Below, piece after piece: positions 22,866 through 34,149 of a DNA stretch of 64,000 nucleotides (position 1 is its first letter; every line of letters starts with the position of its first letter). The DNA is from Stenopsyche tienmushanensis (lineage: Eukaryota > Arthropoda > Insecta > Trichoptera > Stenopsychidae), in contig WACJ01000104.1 of NCBI GenBank assembly GCA_008973525.1, positions 930,001-994,000 of the forward strand, given 5' to 3'. The notes beneath the pieces are model-generated. The model was not told the origin of the DNA, made no database searches, and saw only the letters and a program-made list of their open reading frames with translations. The position numbers and the translations under genes are program-made.

Positions 22866-25800
22866 CGTATTGACAAATTCCTGGAACGTAATGGCGTTGG
22901 CTTTCGACTGTCTGGCTTTATCGAGTAACACCTAAAATAAAATTGAATTAAATTATTACAAATAAATTATATCAAACTATAAATCAGGAGGGTTACAATC
23001 TACCAAGTTTTCAGCGTTATGGACATTAATAACAATTTTCAAAACCTGAAAATCTGCATTAAATTAAAATCTACAAAGCTGATTTTTTATGTACAAATAG
23101 TTAACGTCAATTATTATCAAATAAATGTCGTCTGCTTTCGATACAAAATGGCTAAGACTTCGATAGACGTGGCTAAATTTGAAGCGTGAGAATTTGATTG
23201 AAATATTGCAACTTTCAAAGCATTACAATATTAAGTACGTTTAATAATTATTATAAGCAGTTATAGCATAATTTGTAGAACTTTGAATAATCAGATTGGG
23301 AAAGCAATGCATAGAGGAATAAGATGTGCTATAAATTTGACTGATCACAAAAAAAAACGATATACAGTCAACCATTCTATAGTGATGGGGACCACGCTAT
23401 AGAAACAAAACGCTCAAGAAACTAACCATCGTGATGGTGTATTTCACCCGTTGTTTATGTAAAAGACGCCGCAAGCAAAATAGACGCTATAGGAAGGTTG
23501 ACTATATGAATGGAATGTCTTTAAATGCCTCTTTGTAACATGGAAAAAAGAATTAAACTGATATCTCTATACTGATTGTGTTATTCATTTTTGAAATAAG
23601 GTAGTTACCCTGCCGCAGCCTGTATACTTCATAATTCAAAAATATCCTTCCGTTATGGATCTTAATGGTGAGTGGCTTAATTATTGGAATTCATATTCTT
23701 CCCTTGAATGACATTTAGCAATCCCTTTTATGAGACTATTACCAACCATTTTTACATGGTTTTTCATGGCGGATTACTTATTTTTACAATTTCTTGGGCC
23801 TGATAAGCCCAGCGTAGCTGAGGCCTTCCGATGGGTCTGCTGCCACTCGGTCCAAAATCTAAGACGTCTCCGGCGACTTGAATATGCGTTTTAAAAACGT
23901 GGTCGCCAGCCACATCTTCTGTTGATTTGAACTCAAGATGATTGAGTTACTACTACCTACATGTTATTCATATTGTTGAGTAAAATCCAGAGCTTTTTAA
24001 ATAAACTATCCATGATCGCTTTTTAAGAAGAAGGCGAGAAGTAGCAGTCTCTGTTGCGCAACGCGTAATTGTTCGTGATCCCGTCATTGCAGAAAGAAAG
24101 CGGCTGCTCCAAAAAGCAGTTGCATATGTATTATTTGACCGTAGCGTTGATTTGAAACCGTTGCCGTTGTAAGCTTTCCCCATATTTCTCATTGTCTCTG
24201 GGTGTATTCTTCTTTGAGAAGGCCTCGGTTACGAATTTTTCATCAAAAATTCCACATAAAGTACTAAAAAAGGAGGCCACAAGGTATACGTGTCCAACCG
24301 GTCCACTTTTCGGATTACTGACACGATGAATGAGCGCCTCACAATCGAGCGTCATGTCTAAAGAAGATGGTTTGCGTCCATGAACACCATAAAGCAAAGC
24401 TCTTAACCACCCATCCCCTATAAGAAACTGGGACGTCAAACAATGGAATGAAAGGAAAGAATCGCTTACTTCTCGCCTTTCGGGTTATATTTTAATGTCC
24501 TGCATAATTTTAAGTCTGCATGGATATCATTCTGAATTCAGGATGTCTGCGACAGACCCAAATTTCGTCTCCTGTGACCAAACTCCGGAAAAAGTGTGCA
24601 TTATTGAGTAACTTCAAATTCATAGCAAGTCGAATTTCTACGGACCCTTTTCCCATTAATCTTGGATATGTTCATTATCATGAAAAATTGCCTAATCTGT
24701 TCTTTTTATATATTTAATATTCATGTGCCTCATTTGGCTTCCTAACTTGTTTAACCTTTCCCTTATTGTGCTAAAAAAATACCCACCGATGATATGTATT
24801 TAGTACACCACTATAACTCTTCTTGACTATAGTTGAGGTTGAAACAATTTTTGTAAAGTTATAAAATCACCGGTTTTATAAAATTTTATATTTAATTTTA
24901 CTCCATACAAGTAGTTTTTAGATTCCTCGCATAGACTTCATTAAAGGATGATAAAAAAGGAATAATAAAATGTAAAATGGGTCATACATCTCTTTTATTG
25001 CTGGGAATGTGCGCCTGCAGCTCAGGTGTTTTCAACGCCTTCAGAAAATCCGACCACGGGATTTCCCCGAACCCCTCAGGATCGTACTGCAAAAAAATAC
25101 AAATTGACCGCAATAAATACAAAAAGCGAGGCGTTTTAAGGGCAAATTCAATTCTAATGCGAATTAACGAGTCAAACGCCCGGATAAAATCTGCCCGCTC
25201 CCCGATTATAATACGGATTAATTGCAAATGGAATGGTCAGATTTTTTTCCAACCGTGATCTGATGATAAAATAAAATATTCCTTACCTTATCGAACAAAA
25301 TGCGCCATTTCTGAAACAAGCGGAATAATAAATTGATTACTGTGCATAGTATTAATAAATATTTCGCCGACACGCGATTTCTTCAACGCGTGTGAATATT
25401 ACGGGGTGGTACAAAAAACCCCTAAATTTTCACTAGTAAGAAAAGCGAATTAAATACATTTTTTTCCCAAAAAGCATTATTCATCGCTTGGCCGCCCAAA
25501 AAAAGCATAATCGGAGGGTTGTTAAATAAGAAGGGGAATGCTTGATTCGACCCGGGGTGGTTCGGTGTGAAGAACGTGACACTGGTCAAACAGAGGGTTA
25601 TTCCCGAAGGATCTGGCACAAATTGCAAGTCAACAGTTTTGCTCGCATGTTTGCAGTGCTTTAAAGAAGACGGATTGTCAATGGGAAGCAAACATTGAGG
25701 TTGACATTGTGAAGTCGATATTAAACCCTAATGCAAAAGTACGAAGTTAGTCCCGGAATTATCCGACTTGTTGTATAAATGGCGGTTGTTATTTAAAAAT

Positions 25801-28590
25801 ATACCAAGATATAAAATAGCTACCTATTAAAAAAGTGCTATACATCGCATATTAACTGAAAATTTGCACATGAGAAAGATGTGCCTAAGATAGGTACCGT
25901 GTTTGCTCGCAATGGAACAAAACCAGCATTATGAAGATGTTTCAGTCGAGTGTTTGGCGATGTTTCAAAGCAATAAAGCCGAGTTTATGTGTCGATTCAT
26001 AATCACGAATAAAACATGGCTCCATTGTTTCACACTGAGATATAGGAATATGCCAGGGGGAGGGGGGGCTTTTGCGATCATGGAGATCATAGAAAGCTCC
26101 GGGCAAAATGCCCTTAAATATGAGGGAGTGGCCACAAGGTTTGTGTGTCCAACCGGTCAGCCTTTCAGACCGCTGACACTTCGAATAAGCGCCTCGCGAT
26201 CGGACGCCATGCTCAAACATATCCCCATATGCTCGACATAGGAGCCCTGAAGGCAGCCCATGTTCAGTTTCCTGGCAATAATCATGTCCCCGGCCTCGAT
26301 GACGATGTAGCGTTATGTGAAATACGACCGAATCAGTGCCACCACGTTTGACGGAATTCATTTTGCGTGCAATTTCACAAGGATCATGTCCCACTGCGCG
26401 TTATCGAAGGCGCCGAGGACGTCAAAAAATATCGCCGTAACGTACTCTTTTTTTTGGTTAGGTCGGGTTCGTTAGGTCGGGTACTTCTGGGACTACTCTC
26501 ATATATTATTTATTTGATTAATAAATTAATTTTAAAATGACGTAAATGCTATAGTTGTATGTCCGCCACTTGTCATCCATACAAATCCACTTATCTCTCT
26601 GGACCGCGCAGCGTGCATAAAGCTTGTATATAAATAAACAAACACTGTTGAAAGCAAACTATATTCGTTCATTTCTTCGCATAAACATAGAAATCGATAG
26701 ATAGGTTATCATTATTAGTCGATAAATTCGGTGTATACAATCGTACAATGCACACAAGACACTCTCTCTTTCTCCAAACTCAACGTACAAGATCCTCTCC
26801 GTCTCTGTCTTTCTTCGAAATCTACGTACAAATATGCTTTTTCTGAATCACTGGAATTCGATCGCAAATACGCGACTGTACTCTTCGAAAAGTTTCAGTT
26901 AAAACACAAATTATTGAGATCAAATTATTGATATTATTGATAGACGAAATTTAATTTTAAAAAAAAACATCACATGACTTACATATGATTGTAAATTAAT
27001 GCGCCAAGTCAAGTGTTACCAATTTATAACGCCGTAACTATGGCGGTTCTCAATAATTAGATATGAATTATTGGGCCCATGTTATAAAATATTTGTCTTT
27101 TATAAATCTGAGCGAATTTGTAAAAAAAAATTATAATAAGATGTATTTTGATCAAAAAATATCAATTTGAGTATTGAGTATTTTTTTAAATTCATTTTAT
27201 ATTTGCACAGGGCTATTTAACAAAATAACCAGCGATACATTTTTACTAATATTTATTAAAACATAGTTTCTATGAGATTATTGAGCCGGAAACTAATCAT
27301 TAGTCTCACAGACTACAGACTTAAAACGCATTCGTCGTCAAGTAATATGTAGTGATAGTGTAACTCGAAAATATGATTAGTGATCAAGGGTTATAAGCCC
27401 CTAGTCTTGATGATTGAATTAATTGGTTGGTTACAAAAATATTATGGGAAAAGAATAGCGATCAATTCATGACCTGAATAGAATAATATTTATATCGGTT
27501 CGGTTACGGTTTTCGCTCTGGGAAAAATAGGGGTTTTTCGGTTCAGTTCAGTTGATTCATTTCACTTATTTTCTAACATAATTTAGAACATTTTTAGAAA
27601 TGGGATGAATGAGCTTTCAGACGGAGAGCTTTTTCGACCCAACCTGTATTCATTCATTGAGTACACCACAATTGTCGATTTGATTTAACTATTTAATAAA
27701 ATAAAACTGGGTGTTACATAAGCGCTAAAAATGTATTTAAATTCGAAAATAAACCTTTTATTTCCCTTTTATTATCCTTATCTTAAGTGCTTCCAGATAG
27801 AATCTTAAATAAAGATAATAAAATGCTTATTTAATGCTAATTTTATACTCTAATCGCACGATAAGGCCTGAATAAGTTAGATGATTGTATAAATATTTTG
27901 ATTAGGATTTGATGTGATTTCGTCGTGCTTAAATGGGATTAAATTAAGTTCAGCGTACTGTAGGAAGCTATATAAATTTATATATGTAAAAATGTATGTT
28001 TGTATGTATAGTATACGCTCCTATACCATTCATCCGATTGCGATGGAATTTTGGTGAGTTATTGGACGTGTATCCAAGAAGGTTTTTGAATGAGCACAAT
28101 CATTGTTTATGGGCGGAATTTGTTTTGCGAGACATTTAGCGGTTGCACAATGTTGGCGCATATCGCTCGCGCTACACGTGGCCTAAAGCAATAAATCATA
28201 TAAATATAATGCTGTGGTATTGAAACGCATGTCCGGTACTTGTTATTATTATATAAAAAGGGATGATTTGTCAGAATATTATTAAATTTGTGATTGAAAA
28301 AAATATTGACTTACATCATTGAGTAGTTCCCTTCTAAGCTCTGCTTCATCCACATCCGATCCCAAGTCCGTATTGTCAGTATCGTACATAGGTTCAATAT
28401 CCAAGCCGACCCTGGAGATGGTCCCGAGAGACCCTCGCGTGCCCGAGCCCAGTGATCCCGTAATCGTCGGAATAGGTCCAGCTTCTATCCCCGATTCCAT
28501 GGAAGTATTGGTAGAAACGGCCACGGCCGTGGTCGTCGGTGGTGGTTGCTGCTCGTGCACATGACTGATACCACTCAACCACAAAGACAT
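22866..28590 (-). CDS. rho-4: rhomboid-4-like protease, N-terminal exons
   Basis: Rhomboid-related serine proteases with N-terminal EF-hands (RHBDL1/3 and Drosophila rho-4) cleave membrane proteins within the bilayer. Four coding exons are visible: 28590-28315 (92 codons from ATG), 25310-25287 (a 24-nt microexon, KWRILFDK), 25086-24988 (33 codons) and 22931-22866 (22 codons). All have GT/AG borders and all junctions are phase 0. Residues about 1-85 are low-complexity (Pro, Thr, Ser, acidic). The next part forms one EF-hand, with loop DPEGFGEIPWSD keeping D1, E3, G6, I8 and D12. A second, degenerate EF-hand (RQSKANAITFQE) follows, as in RHBDL proteins. The frame stays open at the donor after EFVNT, so the catalytic Ser/His membrane domain must lie further along the minus strand. 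I could not find it in 1-22865. The start is supported by an acceptor at 28602 just before the ATG. The family call is firm; the exact ortholog is less so. Confidence 0.75.
22995..23205. repeat. ATCTACAAAGCTG repeat, copy 1
   Basis: About 200 bp matching 36470-36655. Landmarks in order are TTAAAATCTACAAAGCTG, a TTATTATCAAATAAATGTCG-like block, TACTTTCGATAYAAARTGG-like words and GACTTCGATAGACGTGGCTA. Same orientation, non-coding; it lies in a rhomboid-like intron. Confidence 0.55.
23365..23505. mobile_element. Tigger/pogo-like MITE
   Basis: Begins CAGTCAACCATTCTATAGTG after TA and ends GACGCTATAGGAAGGTTGACT before ATA. The termini are inverted copies. The interior carries GTAAAAGACGCCGC, the reverse of a block at 13255. 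About 140 bp, no transposase. Confidence 0.6.
23680..24440. mobile_element. fragments of R1-like and companion repeats
   Basis: 23726-23960 matches 43883-44030 and 53684-53825 through CCTTTTATGAGACTATTACC, ACATGGTTTTTCATGGCG, GTGGTCGCCAGCCACA and GATTGAGTTAC. At 24215-24420 the minus strand carries the R1-like tail, with VSNPKSGPVGHVYLVAS on one frame. Stops break every frame. These are probably remnants of one LINE family plus a partner element. Confidence 0.45.
24445..24970. other. no recognised gene
   Basis: Intronic for the rhomboid-like gene. A block near 24760-24850 (CACCGATGATATGTATTTAG...ACACCACTATAACTC) resembles 10410-10450, so a small dispersed element is likely. Otherwise AT-rich. 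Confidence 0.35.
25320..25840. other. intron without recognised feature
   Basis: Contains a minus-strand open frame at 25691-25422 (89 codons, with Pro- and Phe-rich stretches) that I do not recognise. There is no splice context to link it to the flanking exons. It is part of the intron between the first coding exon and the microexon of the rhomboid-like gene. Confidence 0.3.
25845..26515. mobile_element. mariner/R1 composite repeat, copy B
   Basis: Plus strand 25855-26035 gives mariner sequence (ILTENLHMRKMC, LLAMEQNQHYEDVSVECLAM, then KAEFMCRFIITNKTWL). At 26100-26260 the minus strand carries the R1-like tail (CCAACCGGTCAGCC...GACCGCTGACAC). At 26455-26505 the plus strand resumes the GTCGGGTACTTCTGGGACTA block, also found at the mariner 3' side near 34112. 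Stops are frequent. Confidence 0.55.
26555..26665 (-). repeat. dispersed repeat (AACAGTGTTAAGG family), copy 3
   Basis: Reverse complement of part of the family at 7672 and 12913: TATGTCCGCCACTTGTC, ACAAATCCACTT, CCGCGCAGCGTG, AAGCTTGTATATAAATAAAC and AACACTGTTGA. Truncated. Confidence 0.5.
26670..27280. other. no recognised feature
   Basis: AT-rich intronic DNA. A 66-codon plus frame at 26731-26931 is not recognised. Confidence 0.3.
27287..27388. mobile_element. short TIR element (CTAATCATTAGTCT), copy 1
   Basis: About 100 bp with AACTAATCATTAGTCTC at the left and GATTAGTGATC at the right, which are imperfect inverted copies. Interior words GCATTCGTCG and GTGTAACTCGAAAATATG match the copy at 53008-53097. 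A more diverged copy is at 51298-51394. Non-coding. Confidence 0.55.
27490..27560 (-). repeat. AACCGAAAACCG-type repeat, reverse copy
   Basis: ATCGGTTCGGTTACGGTTTT and TTTTTCGGTTCAGTTCAG are reverse versions of the words at 7960-8065 and 17790-18060. Confidence 0.4.
27975..28165. repeat. ATATATAAA...GATTGCGATGGAAT repeat unit
   Basis: Landmarks GTATGTATAGTATACGCTCC, CATCCGATTGCGATGGAATT, TTGTTTTGCGAGACATT and TTGGCGCATATCG match 29660-29820 in the same order and orientation. Related to the tandem pair at 22115. Confidence 0.5.
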
Positions 28591-28659
28591 ATTGTCCACA
28601 CCTAGGAAAGCTCTGGACCACAAAAGCGCCCATAAATCACAGTGCATTGAACATCTCGT

Positions 28660-29650
28660 AATTCATAATTGACATATCCGACATTATAATAAACGCTATC
28701 ATTAATATTAATTATTGTGATTTTGTACGATTCATGAAGGGATCAAATATTACTTTTTGTTGTTATCAAAAAGGCACACTATGAGAATTATGAACGTGGT
28801 CAGAGGCACTTTCGACGTTGTCCTTAATCGATATACATATTTTTGAACATTTTAAAAATATTATTTATTTATTTATTATTAATTAATAAAGGTTCGAATC
28901 CGTGCTAAAATAATTTCCATCCGAATTTTTCCACTTTTTTCGCGCCAGTACTCTGCCGGCGGACGACGCCAACTGTCACCGAAGTCGGAAGTCTGCTGAT
29001 ACTTTCAGGTATGCCATCTCGTGGTTCCTAAACAAAATAAAATAATTTCATTAATAAATCATTTTTTTATATAACCCTCTATCGTTCCTACCAGTTTTAT
29101 GTTAAAAAAATATTTTTAACTATACAAAAAATGGAAAACTGAAAAAAAACTGAAAAAATGACTTTTTTTAATTAAAATTATTATATTTTTTTTGAAATAG
29201 TTACTATAACCACATTTTTACTTATTATAGATCTTTTTTAAAAATTGATTTCAGATGAATAAAAGCGTTGAAATCGTGTCAATAATAACAAACTCTTTTT
29301 TTATCTCTTACATTTATTTTTTTAAATATTCGCAAAAAACTGATCTTGGACAGATTTGTATTTGGATTTGATGAAAAAATATCAAAAAACACATTTTATT
29401 TCAAACAAAAAAATAATATAGCTTTGTAAAAATTGCGATTAATAATGTAATTAATATTCCAAATAAGAACTAAATTTACGATAAAATTTTGGGAAAAAAA
29501 CATTAAATTTCGTGTTTACCCGAAAAAAATCATTTACTATTAAATTTTTAATATTTTTTAACGCGAAGAACGTATATACCGCGTAAATCGAGGGATGGAT
29601 GTATATTGAAGCATTTTAAATAAAGATTTCGTATAAATTTGATACGATTA
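28660..29650. other. no recognised gene
   Basis: Upstream intronic DNA of the rhomboid-like gene. A GC-richer patch at 28940-29030 is followed by a long AT-rich run with many A and T homopolymers. No frame of note. Confidence 0.35.
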
Positions 29651-29659
29651 TCTTGAAAT

Positions 29660-29820
29660 TAAATGTATGTATGTATTGTATACGCTCCTATACTGTTCAA
29701 TCGATTGCAATGAAACTTTACGGAGTTATTGTGTGCACCTCTGTGAATATTATAGAATTAGTACAAATTTGTTTTGCGAGACTTTCGGCGGATGCACCAT
29801 GTTGGCGCATATTAGTCTGG
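29660..29820. repeat. ATATATAAA...GATTGCAATGAAAC repeat unit
   Basis: Contains GTATGTATTGTATACGCTCC, GATTGCAATGAAACTT, TTGTTTTGCGAGACTTTC and CCATGTTGGCGCATAT, matching 27975-28165. Confidence 0.5.
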
Positions 29821-30215
29821 TGAAGTGAAGCGTTTGAGGCGGGGACAGGGAGAGGAAGGACGCGTGCGCAACACAATTAAACAGAAATTTTACAAAACTT
29901 GCATAAGATTGCACTGATTTAGTATTTTAGTAATAATACAGTCGGAAAAAATGTTTAATTTGCGTTTTTTGAAAGTTTTAATTCGAGTATTTGAATTTCA
30001 AACACATCATTTTAAATCTCTCTAAAAACATCACAGATTAAAGTTTTTTTTAAGTTTTATTCATTGGAATATGATTATTATTATCGTATATGTGATTTTT
30101 AATTCGGAAAATTCGGATAAAATTTTCATCAATTTTCAAATGTAACACATGATTAGTTAAAATCCATGCATATGGATGCTGATATCTGTGTTTTATAGTA
30201 AAATAGAATCTATAG

Positions 30216-30951
30216 TACACTTAAACCTTTGTGCGGTAGATGCGTTCCACGGAAAAAGTAAAGATGCGTTCCATGGACTTTAAAAACCGCATAACTTTGA
30301 AACAGCTACATAAAATATACCCCAAATCGCACAAAAAAAGTGATGTTTCGATATGACTCAAAATTTCTCATTTCTTCGGAATAAATATACCCATTATATC
30401 CAGTGTCATTCATAATTAGTATAGATGTCACTATAGTCCCTAATTAAAATTTAAAAATTGTTTGAAAAAATTCAGTCAAGTCATTTTTTAGCCTTATTTT
30501 ATCACAGTTTTAATTTTTTTAAATAGCTAAAGAATAATTTTTGACATAAATCTAGTATGAACAATAAAGGGTTATATAGAAAATATTTCAAAAAAATAGT
30601 TTCACTAAAATAACTATAACTCCGTATGTAGTTGGAATTTTGAAAATTCCTTTGGACAATGTATTTTTACAAGTTTAAACCTTAGAAAAATGCAATAAAA
30701 AAACATTTTTTAAATCTAAACCAGAATAAAGGGCGTGGTCGTAATTGAGCGATAGTAGATGCAATATGATTTACACAGTCCCAAATTATAATTTTTTTTC
30801 CAAATTTCGGTTTATGTTGATGATTTATTTCCTGTTTTATCCAAAATATCTCGATACGTACTCTTTTTTGAAATAAAAAAAAACTTCATAAAAAAACCGC
30901 ATAACTTCAAAATCGCACAAAAAAAGTAGCACAAAAAGAGGTTTGAGTATA
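30216..30951 (+). mobile_element. GCATAACTTC-family TIR element, copy 3
   Basis: About 736 bp. Left end TACACTTAAACCTTTGTGCG; right end in reverse complement TATACTCAAACCTCTTTTTG. TA sits outside both ends. Sub-terminal words AACCGCATAACTT and AAATCGCACAAAA occur near both ends. The interior includes ACTCCGTATGTAGTTGGAAT, whose reverse is in the copy at 35390. No transposase frame. Confidence 0.6.
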
Positions 30952-30959
30952 ATATGTTG

Positions 30960-32445
30960 ATGTTGACGTATTGGAAGCATATGCTGCCTTTGAATTATCA
31001 TTACATAAAATGTTATTACGCCGTGTTTTTCACATGTTTTCCCATTAGTTGTCTTATAAGGATTTGTTGAAACAATCTTTTTTTTTCAATTGAGCACGTT
31101 CCCAATACATAGAGTTATCAATACCTATGCTTAAATTTTATTTAATGTGAACTATTAAGGAGTAAGTGATGGGAAGATGTGCTGGAAAATGATTAATATT
31201 TTATATTGTTGTTTATAATTTTTTTGTAATAAAGGCATTTGAATTTTTTGCATTAAATTTTTGAATACTTTTGTGTCCCCTTAATATTCGAACAAAATCT
31301 CATTTGCCATTGGCTTGGAACCATTCAACCGACATTCGCCCCTAAACATCCGGAAATTAAACAGCCAAAACCCCATCAATTTTTAATATCGAATTTATAG
31401 CGCGAGTCCAACAGGTGCTTTCGATTTAACAGGAGCAAAACTTCCAGGCGAGAATATCAATAACGTCTTCTTATTTTAGACCCCCATCGGTCGATGTGTA
31501 ATTTGAAAGGGTGCTTCGACGGAAGAAACCAAGGGTTGGATGTTATAGATGTTAACCCCATCCTTGGGCGACATTAGGATGCATTCGGCGTTCGGTCTAT
31601 GAAAAATTCAAAAAGGGGTGAATACCCATGGACTTTATTAGAAAGCCGCTACGTTCATATGTTACAACCCCCGGGCTAAATTTTAAATGGATTCATTTCA
31701 TATTATATACATCGATCTTGGCTGTTTAAGATCAAAGTCAAAATATATCAGAAAATGCGTAAAGCAATCTCATTTCCTTAATTTATGACTAAATTACGAG
31801 CGATTTAGCAAAAATTCAAATCCGGATTTTTGTCGCAGGTACAAATTACCCGGTAATTTTACTACACACTTGAAAATTCTCCTTGCTCGAATCGGATTCT
31901 GTAATTACGGTAAGTTTACAGCCACCCCCTGCTGAAATATTACAAGTCACGCCACATCTGAAGATAATTTATGGTGATACGAGCTTCGATGTAATGCGAA
32001 AAATAAATTTATTTTATGTGCCAATCCTTGTAAATTACCTCGTATGATGTAACGCGAACTAATAATTTGTATCTAAGAACATAATGTAGGCCGTGGCCCG
32101 ACAATAAAAGTCATTATAATGCGAAAATGTCCGGGACAAAATAACTTACTTCGGTAATAAAGCCGATTTATGTATCAAATCTACCGTGTTTTTTTTATTT
32201 TTTTTAATAATAAATCTCAATTTTTATGATTAATGACATCTATTCAAAATAGATTATGTAACAAATCGGACAAAATTTGGACCCAAAGCAATGATCCATG
32301 CAAAAATACACGTTTGTCCAATCAATTATAATGTTTTAGGACAAACTAATTTATCATTGTATCAGAAAATTCAGGGCAATAAACACTTTATAGCCAGGTG
32401 TTCTGTATTAAATATCAAAGTTGAGCTAGATTCTACTCTGGAAGA
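30960..32445. other. low-repeat non-coding segment
   Basis: 31300-32160 has balanced composition and none of the window's dispersed repeats. I see no gene in it. It lies within the presumed first intron of the rhomboid-like gene, so regulatory DNA is possible but not demonstrated. Confidence 0.35.
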
Positions 32446-32449
32446 TGAC

Positions 32450-33060
32450 TGTCGAGGTTTTAAAAAGTGCTGTATATCGCAGATTGACTGAAAATTTGCA
32501 CATAAGAATGCTGTGCGCAAGATGGGTGCCGCGTGTGCTCACAATGCAATAAAAACAGCGACGTGAGAATGTTTGTTTGGCGATGTTTCACAGAAATAAA
32601 GCCGAGTTTATGTGTCGATTCATAACCATGGATATAACATGGGTCATTTCACACCTGATACAAAAGAGCATAGGGATAGGGACCAAAGAACATGACCACA
32701 GCTAGGTTTATAAATTATTGAAAACTAAAAACAATTAACCAGCTAATATATACACATGCATATTGCAAATGAGAACTAGATAAAAATAAATTAGGGTAAA
32801 ATAGATAAATATACATTTTTATGGATGAGTGGAAGATCTAGTCTTTCTCGCGGCTATGCCTATATTTTTATTTTACGCTAAAAATGCAGCAAAAGCCCTG
32901 ATAGACTGTCCACAAGGTCTGTATGCCCAACCGGTCCGCCATTCGGACCGCTGATATGACAAATGAGCGCCTCGCAATTCACATGTTCACAGAATAAGAT
33001 CTGCGTCCATGAATTATTTTATTATTCCCAGCTTTAAAAAACGGCTACATGATAATTGTG
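32450..33060. mobile_element. mariner/R1 composite repeat, copy C
   Basis: Plus strand 32475-32645 encodes mariner pieces (RLTENLHIRMLCARWVPRVL, NKAEFMCRFIT). The spacer 32690-32880 parallels 20190-20350. The R1-like tail is on the minus strand at 32920-33000 (CCAACCGGTCCGCCATTCGG, identical to the word in copy A). GAATTATTTTATTATTCC follows, again as in copy A. Confidence 0.55.
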
Positions 33061-33241
33061 CACTGATCTGGACAAAAAAAGGCACAGAAAGGCGAAAACA
33101 GATATAAACTGCTAAGAATGCATAATTGAAAGAAATATCAGACATATGAAAAACACAGGAAAATAGGAAGCTTAAGAAGAGTCAATCCAATAATGACAGG
33201 AATGCTGGGTCACCGAAACTAAGAGAAAGTAGATATATCAA

Positions 33242-33440
33242 TTGATCCCAACGATACAAAAATTTACCTTGCGTAAATATAGAGAGTTTACCTATCACCT
33301 GACCCAGATGCTGACGAGACTCGAGTGCTTCGGTACTTACCTATATAAAATTGGCAAGGAGGACTCGATGGAGTACCAGCACTGCGGCGAAGATCGCAAT
33401 TACGCTGAGCACTCCGTGTTCAAATGTCAGGGACCATAAT
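33242..33440 (+). pseudogene. R1-clade LINE ORF2 C-terminal fragment
   Basis: A 65-codon stretch reading EFTYHLTQMLTRLECFGTYL then YQHCGEDRNYAEHSVFKC. The pattern of a Thr-rich helix, GCFGTYL-like block and a Cys/His knuckle is that of the ORF2 end of R1/I-type LINEs. The first Cys of the expected CxxC appears replaced by Tyr. No reverse transcriptase sequence adjoins it. Confidence 0.6.
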
Positions 33441-33539
33441 GGCCAAAACCAAAGTAAAATGGGAAGCATGAGCGAATTTCGCCAATAAGATCATGCGATA
33501 AAAATACGCATTTATCACCGAAAATGTCAAAAAAAGGCC

Positions 33540-34140
33540 TTAAAATAGGAGGGAGTGGCCACAAGGTCTGTGTGTGCAACCGGTCCGATTTTCGGATCGC
33601 TGATACGACATGACACCATGCCTGAATATGTGCATAGAATATGGTCTGCGTATATGAATGGATATTTAAAAAGGAAAAACAATCAACGGCGAGTATTATG
33701 CAAACTATTTGCGACGTTTGAGTGATCAAGATAAAAAAGTGTTGTTTCGTCAGGACAATTTACCCTATTCAGATTTAGAATTATTGGACTATTTTCCTAT
33801 TCCAAGCTTGTCCACGTGTTTATGAATGAAAATATGGAGACGACGACGAGGGGTCGGTGGCGTTCGTCGAGGGACGTACCTTGACACTGGCTGTCGATTG
33901 GAATCAAAAAAAGTGTTGTTTCGTCAGGACAATTTACCCTATTCAGATTTAGTCAGATTATGGACTATTTTCCTATTCCAAGCTTGAAAAACAATGAAGA
34001 GGTGGATTCAGTGGTTTATGACTATTTTAAGGAGCTCGACGGTTCTCACTACAAATAGGGTATCGAAGCTATTGAAATAGAGTACGTTTTCAAATTCGTT
34101 TTCTTTGTTAGATCGGGTACTTCTGGGACTACCCTCGCAT
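33540..34140. mobile_element. mariner/R1 composite repeat, copy D
   Basis: The R1-like tail is on the minus strand at 33548-33625 (GTGCAACCGGTCCGATTTTC). The plus strand then reads mariner sequence: GEYYANYLRRLSDQDKKVLF, RQDNLPYSDL and later VYDYFKELDGSHYK plus the RSGTSGTT end at about 34110. The QDN block corresponds to the middle catalytic Asp region. An inserted foreign patch and a direct repeat disrupt it (33733-33986). Confidence 0.55.
33733..33986 (+). repeat. direct repeat flanking a copied 97-bp patch
   Basis: A mariner segment (AAAAAAGTGTTGTTTCGTCA to CCAAGCTTG) occurs at 33733-33810 and again at 33906-33986. Between the two, 33809-33905 is a near-identical copy of 34743-34840, which lies about 0.9 kb away and includes the candidate splice donor of the putative first exon. 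The arrangement suggests templated repair or a tandem duplication with insertion. Confidence 0.65.
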
Positions 34141-34149
34141 ATGTCTCAA

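Noticed and set aside
28885..28905. GGTTCGAATCC, a tRNA T-arm-like word
   Set aside because: The upstream 70 bases are AT-rich and cannot form acceptor, D and anticodon stems.
28981..29030. Possible extra upstream exon of the rhomboid-like gene
   Set aside because: Short balanced patch without a convincing donor or in-frame continuity to the ATG exon.
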